In this document: positions 1 through 10,321 of the stretch, piece after piece
Numbering within the stretch: position 1 is the first letter of the stretch
How the letters are laid out: each line of letters starts with the position of its first letter
Source of the DNA: Actinomadura bangladeshensis
GTDB taxonomy: Bacteria > Actinomycetota > Actinomycetes > Streptosporangiales > Streptosporangiaceae
NCBI RefSeq assembly: GCF_004348335.1
Contig: NZ_SMJW01000044.1
Coordinates: forward strand, 1 to 40,590
Length of the DNA: 40,590 nucleotides
Direction of reading: 5' to 3'
The notes under the pieces: generated by a model
Databases searched by the model: none
The model's input: only the letters and a program-made list of their open reading frames with translations
Told to the model about the DNA's origin: nothing
Translations under genes and position numbers: made by a program

Positions 1-2
1 AC

Positions 3-347
3 CCCGGACAGGCACCCGGACAGGGCCCCGGATCCGGGCGCGGGGTCGAAGCCGCCGGGGTCGCGGCGGCGCTGGTGCGGCTGCCCGGCCGGGTCGCCGC
101 CGACACGGCCCGGATCACGGTGCGCGGCGCGTCCGGCGGGGCCTGGACACCGCTGCCGGTGGCGCCCGGCCCGGCCGCACGCGGAGCCGCCACGCTGCTG
201 ATGTCGGTCGCGCCCGGCACCTACGTCGGCGGGATCGACCCCCGCCGCGGGCTGCTGCGCGTCCACCGCCTGGTCCCCGCCCCGTCCCCGTTCGAGCGGC
301 GGCTGCGCGCCGCCGGGCTGGTCGGCGGCCCCGGGGAGGCGCCGTGA
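3..347 (+). CDS. mrpE: Na+/H+ antiporter subunit E (MrpE/MnhE), 5'-truncated
   Basis: The reading frame is already open at base 3 and no convincing start lies inside the window, so the gene begins upstream. The visible end carries the MrpE C-terminal pattern: SVAPGTYVGGIDP followed by LLRVHRL (compare the family's PGT...vdvd...l.vH). MrpE is a small membrane subunit of the multisubunit cation/proton antiporter. Its TGA overlaps the GTG of the next gene by 4 bases (GTGA), so the two are translationally coupled. The family assignment rests on this short tail and on position directly before mrpF and mrpG. Confidence 0.75.
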   Translation, partial: PGQAPGQGPGSGRGVEAAGVAAALVRLPGRVAADTARITVRGASGGAWTPLPVAPGPAARGAATLLMSVAPGTYVGGIDPRRGLLRVHRLVPAPSPFERRLRAAGLVGGPGEAP

Positions 348-610
348 CGCCCGACGTGCTGAACACCGCGGTCCCCGCCCTCGCCGTCATGGTCGGCGGG
401 CTGCTGCCGGCGCTGTCGGCCATGCTGCGCGGCCGCCCCGCCGGGCGCCTGGCGGGCCTGATCGTCACCGGGCCGCTGGTCACCCTCGTGCTGGTGCTGC
501 TGGCCGCCGCCTACGGCCGCCCCGCCTACCTGGACGTGGCGCTGGTGCTGGCGCTGCTGTCGTTCGCCGGGTCGCTGGTGTTCGCCCGGTTCCTGAGCCG
601 GACCCTGTGA
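344..610 (+). CDS. mrpF: Na+/H+ antiporter subunit F (MrpF/MnhF)
   Basis: An 88-residue protein with three hydrophobic segments (about residues 5-25, 36-57, 63-83), the size and topology of MrpF/PhaF. The family's conserved region after the second helix is present as AYGRPAYLDVALVLALLSF. It starts at a GTG that overlaps the mrpE stop. It would be a membrane subunit linking the antiporter-like and small subunits of the complex. The next gene follows after 25 bases with a GGAGGA Shine-Dalgarno. Confidence 0.85.
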   Translation: MTPDVLNTAVPALAVMVGGLLPALSAMLRGRPAGRLAGLIVTGPLVTLVLVLLAAAYGRPAYLDVALVLALLSFAGSLVFARFLSRTL

Positions 611-635
611 ACCCTTCCGCGGAGGAGGACCCACG

Positions 636-929
636 ATGAGCCTGGACGTGCTGGCCGACGTGCTGACATGGGCCGGTGCCGCGGTCGCCGTCGCCGCCGG
701 GCTGCGGCTGCCCTTCACCCGCGGCGCCGCCGCCCGCCTGCACGCCGTCGCGCCCGTCACCGTGCTCGCCGCGCCGCTGCTGATCGCCGGGACGGCGCTG
801 CGGCCGTGGTCGTCCTGGCACGACGTCGCCAAACTCGCCGTCATCGCCGTGCTGCTCACCGCGACCGGCCCGCCCGCCGTGGTCACCGCCGGGCAGGCCG
901 TCGAGCGCGCCGCCGGCGGATCGGAGTGA
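636..929 (+). CDS. mrpG: Na+/H+ antiporter subunit G (MrpG/MnhG)
   Basis: A 97-residue membrane protein of the PhaG/MnhG family: an N-terminal hydrophobic helix, the LPFTRGAAARLHAV stretch corresponding to the family's conserved R-hA-h motif, then two helices ending near TGPPAVVTAGQAVERAA, which matches the usual C-terminal TsPva.h.igRAA pattern. A GGAGGA ribosome site lies 6 bases before the ATG. It sits in the antiporter operon between mrpF and a DUF4040 gene. Confidence 0.85.
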   Translation: MSLDVLADVLTWAGAAVAVAAGLRLPFTRGAAARLHAVAPVTVLAAPLLIAGTALRPWSSWHDVAKLAVIAVLLTATGPPAVVTAGQAVERAAGGSE

Positions 930-936
930 CCCCGCC

Positions 937-1323
937 ATGACCACCGTCTCCCTGGACGCCCTGTCCTTGAGTGCGCTGGCGGGGCCGCTCGCCGACGCGC
1001 TCATCGCCGCCGCCCTCGCGCTGGCCGCGCTGATGGCCACCGCGGTCGTGCTGACCCGCGGCACGGTCCGGCAGGCGATCGTGCTGTCGGGGTACGGGAT
1101 GGTGCTGGGGCTGCTGTTCCTGATCCTGCAGGCCCCCGACGTCGCCATGTCCCAGATCGGTGTCGGGACCGTGCTGCTCCCGCTCATCGTCGTGCTGGCC
1201 CTGCACGCCACCCGCCGCTACCGCGACGGCGGCGAGGACGGCGCGGGCCGCGGCGAGGACGGCGACGGGGACGGCGACGGGGGCGAGCGCCGCCCCGGCG
1301 CCGGGGAGGGGGTGCGCCGGTGA
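937..1323 (+). CDS. DUF4040 subunit (MrpA C-terminal / MbhD-like)
   Basis: A 128-residue membrane protein with a DUF4040 core: QAIVLSGYGMVLGLLFLILQ followed by APDVAMSQIGVG, equivalent to the EValTQ region of MrpA and to MbhD of membrane-bound hydrogenases. In classical Mrp operons this piece is fused to the C-terminus of the large MrpA; here it is a separate gene. The C-terminal 30 residues are Gly/Asp/Glu-rich and low in complexity. Its TGA overlaps the next start (GTGA). Confidence 0.8.
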   Translation: MTTVSLDALSLSALAGPLADALIAAALALAALMATAVVLTRGTVRQAIVLSGYGMVLGLLFLILQAPDVAMSQIGVGTVLLPLIVVLALHATRRYRDGGEDGAGRGEDGDGDGDGGERRPGAGEGVRR

Positions 1324-2069
1324 AGCCGTCCCCCCGCATCCTGCTGTTCGCCGCGGGCGCCGCCGGAACCGCCGCGCTGTTCACCGCCGGCGTCCTCGGC
1401 CTGCCCGATTTCGGCGGCGGCCTGCACCCCTACGCCGACCGGGCCGTCCGGCACGCCGTCCAGCAGGGCACCCCCAACGCCGTCGCGTCGGTCACGTTCG
1501 ACCAGCGCGCCTTCGACACCCTCGGCGAGGAGCTGATCCTGCTGTCGGCCGCGCTCGGCGCCGTGGTGCTGCTGCGCGTCGTGGACGGCGAGCGGGAGGA
1601 CGAGGGCGGCGCGCACCGGCACGGGCCCGCCGAGGTGCCGGACGCGCTGCGGATCGCCGGGCTCCTGCTGCTGCCCCTGACCCTGCTCGCCGGCGTCTAC
1701 ATCGTCGCGCACGGCCACCAGTCCCCCGGCGGCGGCTTCCAGGGCGGCGTCGTCCTGGGCACCGCCGTCCACCTGCTCTACCTGGCCGGGGACTACCGCG
1801 CGCTGCAGCGGCTGCGGCCCATCCCGCTGCTGGAGTCCGCCGAGGCCGTCGCCGCCGCCGCGTTCGTGCTGCTGGCCCTGGCCGCCGCCGGGCAGGCCGC
1901 CGCCGGCCGCGTCCCCGCCCTCAACACCGCCGTCGGCGCCGAGGTCGGCTGCGCCCTGGTGCTGCTCCTCGGCAAGTTCTTCGACCAGGCCCTCCTCGTC
2001 CGCGGCACCGGCACCGACACCGGCTCCGGCGCCGGACGCGGCGGGGGCCGCACCGGGGAGTCCCCGTGA
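1320..2069 (+). CDS. mrpB: MrpB-family subunit with N-terminal MbhE-like region
   Basis: 249 residues. The first ~85 residues contain [20 protein letters not shown], the NvV..I..D.RgfDTlGE motif of the MrpA C-terminal/MbhE piece. Residues ~100-235 form a MnhB domain: four helices, with [15 protein letters not shown] as the typical MnhB GHh.PGGGFqgG signature. The gene therefore joins what is MbhE plus MbhF in archaeal Mbh operons. It starts at GTG 1320 overlapping the previous stop, and its own stop overlaps the GTG of mrpC. Confidence 0.85.
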   Translation: MKPSPRILLFAAGAAGTAALFTAGVLGLPDFGGGLHPYADRAVRHAVQQGTPNAVASVTFDQRAFDTLGEELILLSAALGAVVLLRVVDGEREDEGGAHRHGPAEVPDALRIAGLLLLPLTLLAGVYIVAHGHQSPGGGFQGGVVLGTAVHLLYLAGDYRALQRLRPIPLLESAEAVAAAAFVLLALAAAGQAAAGRVPALNTAVGAEVGCALVLLLGKFFDQALLVRGTGTDTGSGAGRGGGRTGESP

Positions 2070-2419
2070 GCGCGCTGCCCTACCTCACCGCCGGCTGGAT
2101 CATGCTCGCCGGCATCTACGGGATCGTCACCAGCCGCGACCTGATCCACGCCGTGGTGTGCCTGTCGGTCACCCAGTCGGGCACCTACGTGCTGCTCCTG
2201 GCCATCGGCCACCGGTACGGGGCCACCGCGCCGGTGTTCTCCGACCGGCCGCCGCCGCCCGCCGGGCGGCCCGTCACCGACCCCGTCGTGCAGGCCATGA
2301 CCCTCACCGACATCGTCGTCGGCGCCACCGTCACCGCGCTGCTGCTCGCCCTGGCCGTGCAGGTCGCCAAGCGGCGCGGCACCCTGGACCCCGGCGCGCT
2401 GCGCTCTCTCGAGCCGTGA
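2066..2419 (+). CDS. mrpC: Na+/H+ antiporter subunit C (MrpC/NuoK-like)
   Basis: 117 residues, related to NuoK. Three helices: [19 protein letters not shown] at the N-terminus, the [24 protein letters not shown] helix pair region, and a final helix after [17 protein letters not shown], which is the conserved MrpC/NuoK DPlpQALvLTaIVI-like stretch. The start chosen is GTG 2066, inside the mrpB stop (GTGA); an ATG start further upstream would run antisense-like through mrpB. The stop overlaps the mrpD start. Confidence 0.85.
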   Translation: MSALPYLTAGWIMLAGIYGIVTSRDLIHAVVCLSVTQSGTYVLLLAIGHRYGATAPVFSDRPPPPAGRPVTDPVVQAMTLTDIVVGATVTALLLALAVQVAKRRGTLDPGALRSLEP

Positions 2420-4230
2420 TCCTGCAGGCCGCGATCGCGCTGCCGGTCCTGGTGGCGGCGCTGCTGGCCGCCGCCGGGCGGTGGCTGCCGCGGCGGGCCG
2501 TGGACACCGCCGCGCTGCTCACCGCCGCCGCCGTGACCGCCCTCACCGCGCTCACCCTCGCCCGCTCCGGCCGCGCCCCGCAGGTCGCCTGGCTCGGCGG
2601 CTGGGGGCCCGGCACCGGCGTCGGCATCCCGCTGGCCGCCGATCCCCTCGCCGCCGGGCTCGCCTGCGTCACCGCCGCGCTCACCCTGGCCGCGCTGGCG
2701 TTCTCCTGGCGGTACTTCACCGAGATCCAGGCGATCTTCCACGCGCTGATCCTGCTGTTCCTGGCGGCGATGTGCGGGTTCGTGTACACCGGGGACCTGT
2801 TCGACGCGTTCGTGTTCTTCGAGCTGATGAGCGTGGTGGCGTTCGCGCTGACCGGGTACCGGTCCGAGGAGCCCGCCACCGTCCACGGCGCCCTGAACTT
2901 CGGGATCGTCCAGTCGATCGGCGCGTACCTGGCCCTCGCCGGGATCGCGCTGCTGTACGGGCGCACCGGGCAGCTCGGCCTGGCCGCCATCGGACGCCAC
3001 CTGGCCGGCACGCCCGCCGGGGACGGGCCGGGGGACGCGCTCGTCACCGCCGCGTTCGTGCTGGTGTGCACCGGCTACCTGGTCAAGGCCGCCGCCGTCC
3101 CCTTCCACTTCTGGCTCGCCGACGCCCACGCCGTCGCGCCCACCCCCGTGTGCGTGCTGTTCTCCGGCATCATGGTCGAGCTCGGCGTGTACGGGGTGGC
3201 GCGGACGTACTGGGCGGTGTTCGCCGGGCTCGTCCCGCTGCGCGCCGTCGCCGTCCTCGGCGCCGCCGCCGCGCTGCTCGGCGCCGTCATGTGCCTGCTG
3301 CAGCACCACATCAAGCGGCTGCTGGCCTATTCCACCGTCAGCCACGTCGGGCTGATGCTGGTCGGCGTCGCCGCCGGCACCCCCGGCGCGCTCGGCGGCA
3401 CCGCCTACTACCTGGCCGGGCACGCCGGGGTGAAGGGCGCGCTGTTCCTGGCCGCCGGGGCGCTGCTGAACCGGCACGAGACCGTCGACGCCCGCGAGCT
3501 GCGCGGACGCGGCCGCGGCATGCCCGTCACCGGCGCCACGTTCCTGGCCGGGGCGCTGTGCCTGGCCGGGCTGCCGCCGTCGGGGCTGTTCGCCGGGCAC
3601 GCGGTCACCGAGCACGCCGTCCTGGAGCTGGGCTGGTGGTGGTACACGCCGCTGTCGGTCGCGGCGTCCGCGCTCACCGCCGGCGCCGTCCTGCGGGTCT
3701 GGCTCACCGTGTGGCGCGGCACCCCCACCGAGCAGGGCTCCGGTTCGGGCGGGGACGGCGGGCACGAGGACCCCGAGACTCCCGGCGGGCTGCGGTCGGT
3801 GCCGTGGACGATGGTGCTGCCGGGGGCGGTGCTGCTCGCGGCCGGGGCCGTGGCCGGGCTGATGCCCGGCGGGTGGGTCGCCGCCGCCGCGCACGTGTTC
3901 GCCGACCGGGACGCCTACGCCGGGCTCGTCCTGGACGGTGTCGTCGCGCACCCGCACGCGCCGCCCGACGCCCCCTGGACCCTGCCCGGGTTCGCCGGAT
4001 TCGCCGGCACGCTGCCGCTGGCCGCCCTGATCGCCGCGTCCGGGATCCGGCATCCCGCCGTCCTGTGCGTCCGCGCGGCGGTGCGGACCGGCGGCGGCCG
4101 GATAGTGGGACGGGCCGCCGGCGCCGTCACCGCGCGGCTGCACGCGCTGCACTCGGGGCACATCGGCGACTACGCGGCCTGGCTCACCGCCGGCGTCGCC
4201 GTCCTGGCCCTGCTCACCGCCCGGCTGTGA
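2416..4230 (+). CDS. mrpD: Na+/H+ antiporter subunit D (MrpD/NuoL/M/N-like)
   Basis: A 604-residue polytopic membrane protein of the proton_antipo_M family, the likely proton- or cation-moving subunit. Visible signatures are [20 protein letters not shown] with the conserved membrane glutamate, [20 protein letters not shown] with the conserved lysine just upstream ([11 protein letters not shown]), and [17 protein letters not shown]. It starts at GTG 2416, overlapping the mrpC stop. No second NuoL-like gene (large MrpA) follows: the next gene is on the other strand after 7 bases. A partner could lie upstream of the window. Confidence 0.88.
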   Translation: MILQAAIALPVLVAALLAAAGRWLPRRAVDTAALLTAAAVTALTALTLARSGRAPQVAWLGGWGPGTGVGIPLAADPLAAGLACVTAALTLAALAFSWRYFTEIQAIFHALILLFLAAMCGFVYTGDLFDAFVFFELMSVVAFALTGYRSEEPATVHGALNFGIVQSIGAYLALAGIALLYGRTGQLGLAAIGRHLAGTPAGDGPGDALVTAAFVLVCTGYLVKAAAVPFHFWLADAHAVAPTPVCVLFSGIMVELGVYGVARTYWAVFAGLVPLRAVAVLGAAAALLGAVMCLLQHHIKRLLAYSTVSHVGLMLVGVAAGTPGALGGTAYYLAGHAGVKGALFLAAGALLNRHETVDARELRGRGRGMPVTGATFLAGALCLAGLPPSGLFAGHAVTEHAVLELGWWWYTPLSVAASALTAGAVLRVWLTVWRGTPTEQGSGSGGDGGHEDPETPGGLRSVPWTMVLPGAVLLAAGAVAGLMPGGWVAAAAHVFADRDAYAGLVLDGVVAHPHAPPDAPWTLPGFAGFAGTLPLAALIAASGIRHPAVLCVRAAVRTGGGRIVGRAAGAVTARLHALHSGHIGDYAAWLTAGVAVLALLTARL

Positions 4231-4237
4231 CCCCGCC

Positions 4238-4921
4238 TCAGGTGCTCCACAGGCGGCGCTTGCGGTAGCGGGGCTCCCACATCACCCGGTTGCGCTCGCG
4301 GACCGGCCCCGGCAGCGAGGTCAGGAACCGGCTGCGCGCCACCGGCGCGATCCCGTCCACGACCCACGGGACGAACAGCGGCGCGCCCGCCTCGCAGCGG
4401 CGCTCGGCCTCGGCGGCCAGCTCCCGCCACTGCGCCGCGTCCAGCACCGACTCCGCCAGCGGCAGCGCCGTCGCCTCCTCGTGCCGCAGATGCGCCTCCA
4501 GCACGTCCCGCAGCGCCGCCACCGCCGCGACCGCCGCCCCGCCCGCCGCCGCGACCGCCGCCTGGGCCTTCGCCGGGGCCGCGCCGCCGGGGCCCGCCAG
4601 CGCCGCGTCGACGCGGGCGGACGGCGGCCCGATCCGGGCGTGCTCGGCGCGCATCTCCGCCAGCACCGCCAGCTCGGCCGGGCGGCCCGCCACCGCCCGC
4701 TCCACCCGCGGCCACAGCACCCGGTCCTCAAGGTCGTGGTGCATGCGCAGCTGGTCCTTGAGGTTGTCCCAGCCCGCGCGCACGTGCGCGGCGCCGCCCT
4801 TGCCCGCCGCCACCGCCGCTGCGAGCCGGTCCAGGTCCCGGCGGAACGCGTCGTGCGGGGCGTACAGGAGGGTGCGGCAGGTCGTGTCGCGTGCCCGTCC
4901 TACGGAAACTCCCATGCCCAC
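4238..4921 (-). CDS. Hemerythrin HHE-domain protein
   Basis: 227 residues with a four-helix hemerythrin-like domain. Candidate diiron ligands are H24 (PHDAFRRDL), HH with E (MHHDLEDRVLWP), EH (AEHARIGP) and H..H (EAHLRHEEATALPL). Family members bind O2 or NO or act in redox or iron sensing. The C-terminal ~60 residues (FVPWVVDGIAP...RNRVMWEPRYRKRRL) are a conserved actinobacterial extension of unknown role. It lies 55 bases downstream of a VOC gene on the same strand, so it may be co-transcribed with it, and converges on mrpD. An internal start a few codons later is possible. Confidence 0.8.
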   Translation of the reverse strand: MGMGVSVGRARDTTCRTLLYAPHDAFRRDLDRLAAAVAAGKGGAAHVRAGWDNLKDQLRMHHDLEDRVLWPRVERAVAGRPAELAVLAEMRAEHARIGPPSARVDAALAGPGGAAPAKAQAAVAAAGGAAVAAVAALRDVLEAHLRHEEATALPLAESVLDAAQWRELAAEAERRCEAGAPLFVPWVVDGIAPVARSRFLTSLPGPVRERNRVMWEPRYRKRRLWST

Positions 4922-4976
4922 AGGACGGCGCGGGCCGGGTCGGATGTGACGCGCCGGGACCGGGAAGAGACCGCTC

Positions 4977-5420
4977 TCACACCCCGGCGGGCCGCGCCTT
5001 GGCCAGGATCTCCAGGTAGTGGGGGTTGGACATCACGCCGAGGACGTTCCCGAACGGGTCGGCCACCGACGCCGTCACGAACCCCGTCCCCTCGCCCCGC
5101 TCGGTGGTCTCCTCGTGCACGCGGGCGCCCATCGCCAGCAGCCGCTGCACCGCCGCGTCCAGGTCGTCGACGTGCCAGTACACGATCGCGCCGCCCGGGC
5201 CGGCCTGGCCGCCCTCAGGGCCGCCGCCGGGGCGGAAGCGGGCGTCGATCAGGCCGAGCTCGTGCTCGTAGTCCCCGATGCGGAACTCGTAGTAGCCGGC
5301 GCGGCCGTCCGGGCCCGGGACGCTGAAGTAGGGCGCGACGCCCAGCAGCTCGGCGTACCAGTCCTTGGCGGCCTCCAGGTCGTCGGCCCACAGGCTGATG
5401 GTGGCGATTCCGCGCAGCAT
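4977..5420 (-). CDS. VOC (glyoxalase/bleomycin-resistance) family protein
   Basis: 147 residues with the two beta-alpha-beta modules of a VOC domain: TISLWADDLEAAKDWYAELLG at the N-terminus and AIVYWHVDDLDAAVQRLLAMG for the second module, ending in VADPFGNVLGVMSNPHY. Metal or ligand residues would come from H/E positions such as H83 and the YYEF stretch. The substrate cannot be told. It is divergent from a WYL regulator at 5515, which is the likely regulator. A GGAGGACGGAC site precedes the ATG. Confidence 0.85.
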   Translation of the reverse strand: MLRGIATISLWADDLEAAKDWYAELLGVAPYFSVPGPDGRAGYYEFRIGDYEHELGLIDARFRPGGGPEGGQAGPGGAIVYWHVDDLDAAVQRLLAMGARVHEETTERGEGTGFVTASVADPFGNVLGVMSNPHYLEILAKARPAGV

Positions 5421-5481
5421 GTCCGTCCTCCGTTCGCGAGGCCCGGGACGTCCGGCCTCGTTTCCCGACGCTAGAGGGCCA

Positions 5482-5508
5482 TTAGGTCACCCGAAGTCCT
5501 AAAAGGAC
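5482..5508. promoter_or_regulatory. Candidate operator between VOC gene and WYL regulator
   Basis: The 94-bp divergent spacer holds the inverted repeat TTAGG-N11-CCTAA (5482-5486/5498-5502), overlapping a second one, GTCCT-AAA-AGGAC (5496-5508), just before the regulator start. An AT-rich symmetric site between a WYL regulator and its divergent neighbour is a plausible binding site. That it binds this regulator is inference. Confidence 0.35.
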
Positions 5509-5514
5509 GGCAGG

Positions 5515-6501
5515 ATGCCGGTCATGCGCGATCCGTCCGGGCGGCTGCTCCGCCTGCTGTCCCTGCTGCAGACGCCCCGCGACTGGCAGGGCGGCGAACT
5601 CGCCGAGCGGCTCGGCGTCACCGCCCGCACCGTCCGCCGCGACATCGACCGGCTCCGCGGGCTCGGCTACCCCGTCCGCGCCACCCGCGGCGGCGCCGGC
5701 GGGTACCGGCTCACCGCCGGCGCGGCGATGCCGCCGCTGCTGCTGGACGACGACGAGGCCACCGCCATCGCCATCGGCCTGCGCACCGCCGCCGCCGGCG
5801 CCGTCACCGGCGCCGAGGACGCCTCGCTGCGCGCCCTGGCCAAACTCGAGCAGGTCCTCCCCCACCGGCTGCGGCCCCGCGTCGCCGCGCTCACCGAGGC
5901 CGCGGTGGCGCTGCCCGCGCAGGACCCCGCCCCGCCCGCCGCCGACCCCGGCGTGCTGGCGCTGCTCGCCGCCGCCTGCGTCACCCGCGAGCACGTCCGC
6001 TTCACCTACACCGCCGCCGGCGGCCGCGAGACCCGGCGGCTGGCGCAGCCGCACAAGCTCGTCGCCGCCGGCCGCCGCTGGTACCTGGTCGCCCACGACG
6101 AGGACCGCGGCGACTGGCGCACCTTCCGCGCCGACCGCATCACCGGCCCGCACCGCACCGGCGTGCGCGGCCCCGAACGGCGGCTGCCCGGCGGCGCCGA
6201 CCCGGCGGCGTGGACGATGGACGCCCTCGCCGGCGGATCCGGGACGATCCGGGCGCGGCTGCTGCTGCACGCCCCCATCGCCGAGGCCGCCGCGCAGATC
6301 ACCGCCTGGCACGGCGTCCTGGAACCGGACGGCGCGCACACCTGCGTCCTGCACACCCGGTCGGACTCGCTGCACCACCTCGCCCGCCGCGTGGCCCTGC
6401 TCCCGGTCGACTGCACGCTGCTGGACCCGCCGGAACTCGCCGGGCACCTGGCGGCCATCGCCGCCCGCCTCACCCGCGCCGTCCGGGACATCCCGTACTG
6501 A
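5515..6501 (+). CDS. YafY-type WYL-domain transcriptional regulator
   Basis: 328 residues. Residues ~5-60 form an HTH_11 winged helix (RLLRLLSLLQTPRDWQGGEL, then LGVTARTVRRDIDRLRGLGY and the wing RGGAGGYRL). A WYL ligand-sensing domain follows from ~150 to 220 (VRFTYTAAGGRETRR, then HKLVAAGRRWYLVAHDEDR) and a WCX C-terminal domain to the end. Such regulators control neighbouring genes in response to small ligands. The target is probably the divergent VOC gene and itself. The start used is ATG 5515; ATG 5524 is an alternative. Confidence 0.88.
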   Translation: MPVMRDPSGRLLRLLSLLQTPRDWQGGELAERLGVTARTVRRDIDRLRGLGYPVRATRGGAGGYRLTAGAAMPPLLLDDDEATAIAIGLRTAAAGAVTGAEDASLRALAKLEQVLPHRLRPRVAALTEAAVALPAQDPAPPAADPGVLALLAAACVTREHVRFTYTAAGGRETRRLAQPHKLVAAGRRWYLVAHDEDRGDWRTFRADRITGPHRTGVRGPERRLPGGADPAAWTMDALAGGSGTIRARLLLHAPIAEAAAQITAWHGVLEPDGAHTCVLHTRSDSLHHLARRVALLPVDCTLLDPPELAGHLAAIAARLTRAVRDIPY

Positions 6502-6514
6502 CCCGGCGGGCGCG

Positions 6515-7015
6515 TCAGTCCAGGGAGGTGTCGCCGAGCGACTCCAGCAGCGCGCGCAGCGCCCCGGCCAGCCGCTCGCGGGCCGCCGGGTCCAGCGCGG
6601 CCAGCAGCCGGTCCTCGTTGGCGGCGTGCAGGCCGACCAGGTCGTCCACCGTCTCCAGGCCGAGCGGCGTCAGCCGGACCCGCACCGACCGGCGGTCGCC
6701 GGTGTCGCGGACCCGCTCGACCAGGCCCTTGGCCTCCATCCGGTCGATCCGGTTGGTGATCGCGCCCGAGGTCACCATCGCGGCGCGCAGCAGCGCCCCC
6801 GCCGTCAGCTCGTAGGGGGCGCCGTGGCGGCGCAGCGTCGCCAGGACGTCGAACTCCCAGCTCTCCAGCCCACGCTCGGCGAAGAACGCCTTCAGCCGCC
6901 GGGCCAGCAGCAGCTCCGCACGCGAGATCCGCCCGATGACGCCCATCGGGGACACGTCCACGTCGGGACGCTCCCGCCCCCACTGCGCCAGGATCGCGTC
7001 GACCGCGTCCGCCAT
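6515..7015 (-). CDS. MarR-family transcriptional regulator
   Basis: 166 residues. The winged-helix core is seen as LESWEFDVLATLRRHGAPYELTAGAL, then MVTSGAITNRIDRMEAKGLVER with the wing VRDTGDRRSVRVRLTPLG, the standard MarR recognition helix and DRR wing. The start at 7015 is chosen because it has a GGGGAGGGG ribosome site 2-3 bases upstream and lies directly below a perfect inverted repeat at 7029-7044; longer open frame upstream would read through that operator. It converges on the WYL gene after 13 bases and is divergent from an AraC gene. Confidence 0.88.
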   Translation of the reverse strand: MADAVDAILAQWGRERPDVDVSPMGVIGRISRAELLLARRLKAFFAERGLESWEFDVLATLRRHGAPYELTAGALLRAAMVTSGAITNRIDRMEAKGLVERVRDTGDRRSVRVRLTPLGLETVDDLVGLHAANEDRLLAALDPAARERLAGALRALLESLGDTSLD

Positions 7016-7028
7016 CGCCCCTCCCCGC

Positions 7029-7044
7029 ATCTCAACATTGAGAT
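7029..7044. promoter_or_regulatory. MarR-type operator over the marR promoter
   Basis: A perfect inverted repeat ATCTCAA-CA-TTGAGAT lies 13 bases upstream of the MarR start. On the minus strand it directly follows GATAAT (7042-7047), a good -10 element, so a bound dimer would cover the transcription start. This is the usual layout of MarR autorepression; TTGAGAT-like half sites are common for the family. The binding itself is inferred. Confidence 0.65.
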
Positions 7045-7127
7045 TATCAACGTCCAGCGTTCCCGGGCGGCGGACCGGGCGGCGCGCGGGTGCCGGGGCG
7101 GTGCGGCGGTATGGCACGATTCATCGG

Positions 7128-7661
7128 GTGAGCAGCAGATCGGGCGGGGCCGAGCACCTGCGCGACCTGGCGCGGCTGCGACGCGTCCGCGACCGGATCG
7201 ACCGCGAGTACGCCCGGCCCCTGGACGTGGAGGCGCTGGCCCGCGGCGCGCACATGTCCGCCGGGCACCTCAGCCGCCAGTTCCGCCGCGCCTACGGCGA
7301 ATCCCCCTACGGCTACCTCATGACCCGGCGCATCGAACGGGCCATGGCGCTGCTGCGCCGCGGCGACCTCAGCGTCACCGAGGTCTGCCACGCCGTCGGG
7401 TGCGCCTCCCCGGGCACCTTCGGCACCCGCTTCACCGAACTGGTCGGCATGCCGCCCGGCGCCTACCGCCGCCGCGCGGCCGCAGCCGCAGCCGCCGCCG
7501 CGTCCGACGCCTGTTCCGATGCCCCGTCCGGCACCCGGGCCGATGCCCCCTCGGGCATGCCGGCGGACGTCCCCTCCGGCGTCCCCTCGTGCATCGCCAA
7601 GCAGGTGACCAGACCGGTCAGGAATCAAGAAGCACCCGCCGGGCGGCCCCGGCTAGCCTGA
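7128..7661 (+). CDS. AraC-family transcriptional regulator
   Basis: 177 residues: an N-terminal AraC DNA-binding domain without a sensor domain. First HTH: YARPLDVEALARGAHMSAGHL and SRQFRRAYGESPYGYLMTRR; second HTH: LSVTEVCHAVGCASPGTFGT and FTELVGMPPGAYR. The C-terminal ~60 residues are Ala/Pro/Ser/Asp-rich and end with CIAKQVTRPVRNQEAP, a tail seen in short actinobacterial AraC proteins that often precede VOC genes. Here the gene downstream is a UvrA-like ATPase instead. GTG 7128 is preferred because earlier in-frame codons overlap the MarR operator. Confidence 0.85.
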   Translation: MSSRSGGAEHLRDLARLRRVRDRIDREYARPLDVEALARGAHMSAGHLSRQFRRAYGESPYGYLMTRRIERAMALLRRGDLSVTEVCHAVGCASPGTFGTRFTELVGMPPGAYRRRAAAAAAAAASDACSDAPSGTRADAPSGMPADVPSGVPSCIAKQVTRPVRNQEAPAGRPRLA

Positions 7662-7768
7662 TCGCCACGGCCGCCTCCCCCGCCCGCCGGCACCGGCACG
7701 GCGCGGCGCCGGGGCGCCCGGCCGCACGGGGTGATCGCCGCGCAGACACGACACAGATGGAGTAGAGG

Positions 7769-10153
<2,385 letters not shown>

Positions 10154-10159
<6 letters not shown>

Positions 10160-10206
10160 CCGCCCCTGACCGACACCTGACCGCCCCTGACCGACACCTG
10201 GCCGAC
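10154..10206 (+). repeat. 21-bp tandem repeat at the 3' end of the UvrA-like gene
   Basis: Two exact 21-bp units (10154-10174 and 10175-10195, beginning ACCTGACCGCCCC) and a partial third (10196-10206, one change). The stop codon of the UvrA-like gene lies in the first unit, so the extra copies add only untranslated sequence. It probably arose by slippage; no function is visible. Confidence 0.85.
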
Positions 10207-10321
10207 ATCCGTCCCCCGGGCGCCGCGCACCGCCGCCCCCGGGGATCCGGCTGCCCGGCGGAGAAGGGGCCGGCGAACGCCCGCCCGCCTGCGCTTATCC
10301 GGACATATAGGGTTGGTTCGC

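Noticed and set aside
2185..4161. Long minus-strand open frame antisense to mrpD
   Set aside because: Arg/Gly/Pro/Gln-rich, no domain, no ribosome site; it exists only because stop codons are rare in GC-rich antisense frames. The same holds for the long frames opposite the UvrA-like gene (7625-10135), the ligase (20581-22770), the ABC/FMO genes (24687-27041) and the exporter (36800-38602).
1..4230. A membrane-bound hydrogenase or complex I operon
   Set aside because: The gene order is Mbh-like but no NiFe-hydrogenase, NuoB/C/D or ferredoxin-like subunit is in the window.
4170..5326. Alternative frames through the hemerythrin and VOC genes
   Set aside because: Low-complexity Gly/Arg-rich shadows of the minus-strand genes with clear families.
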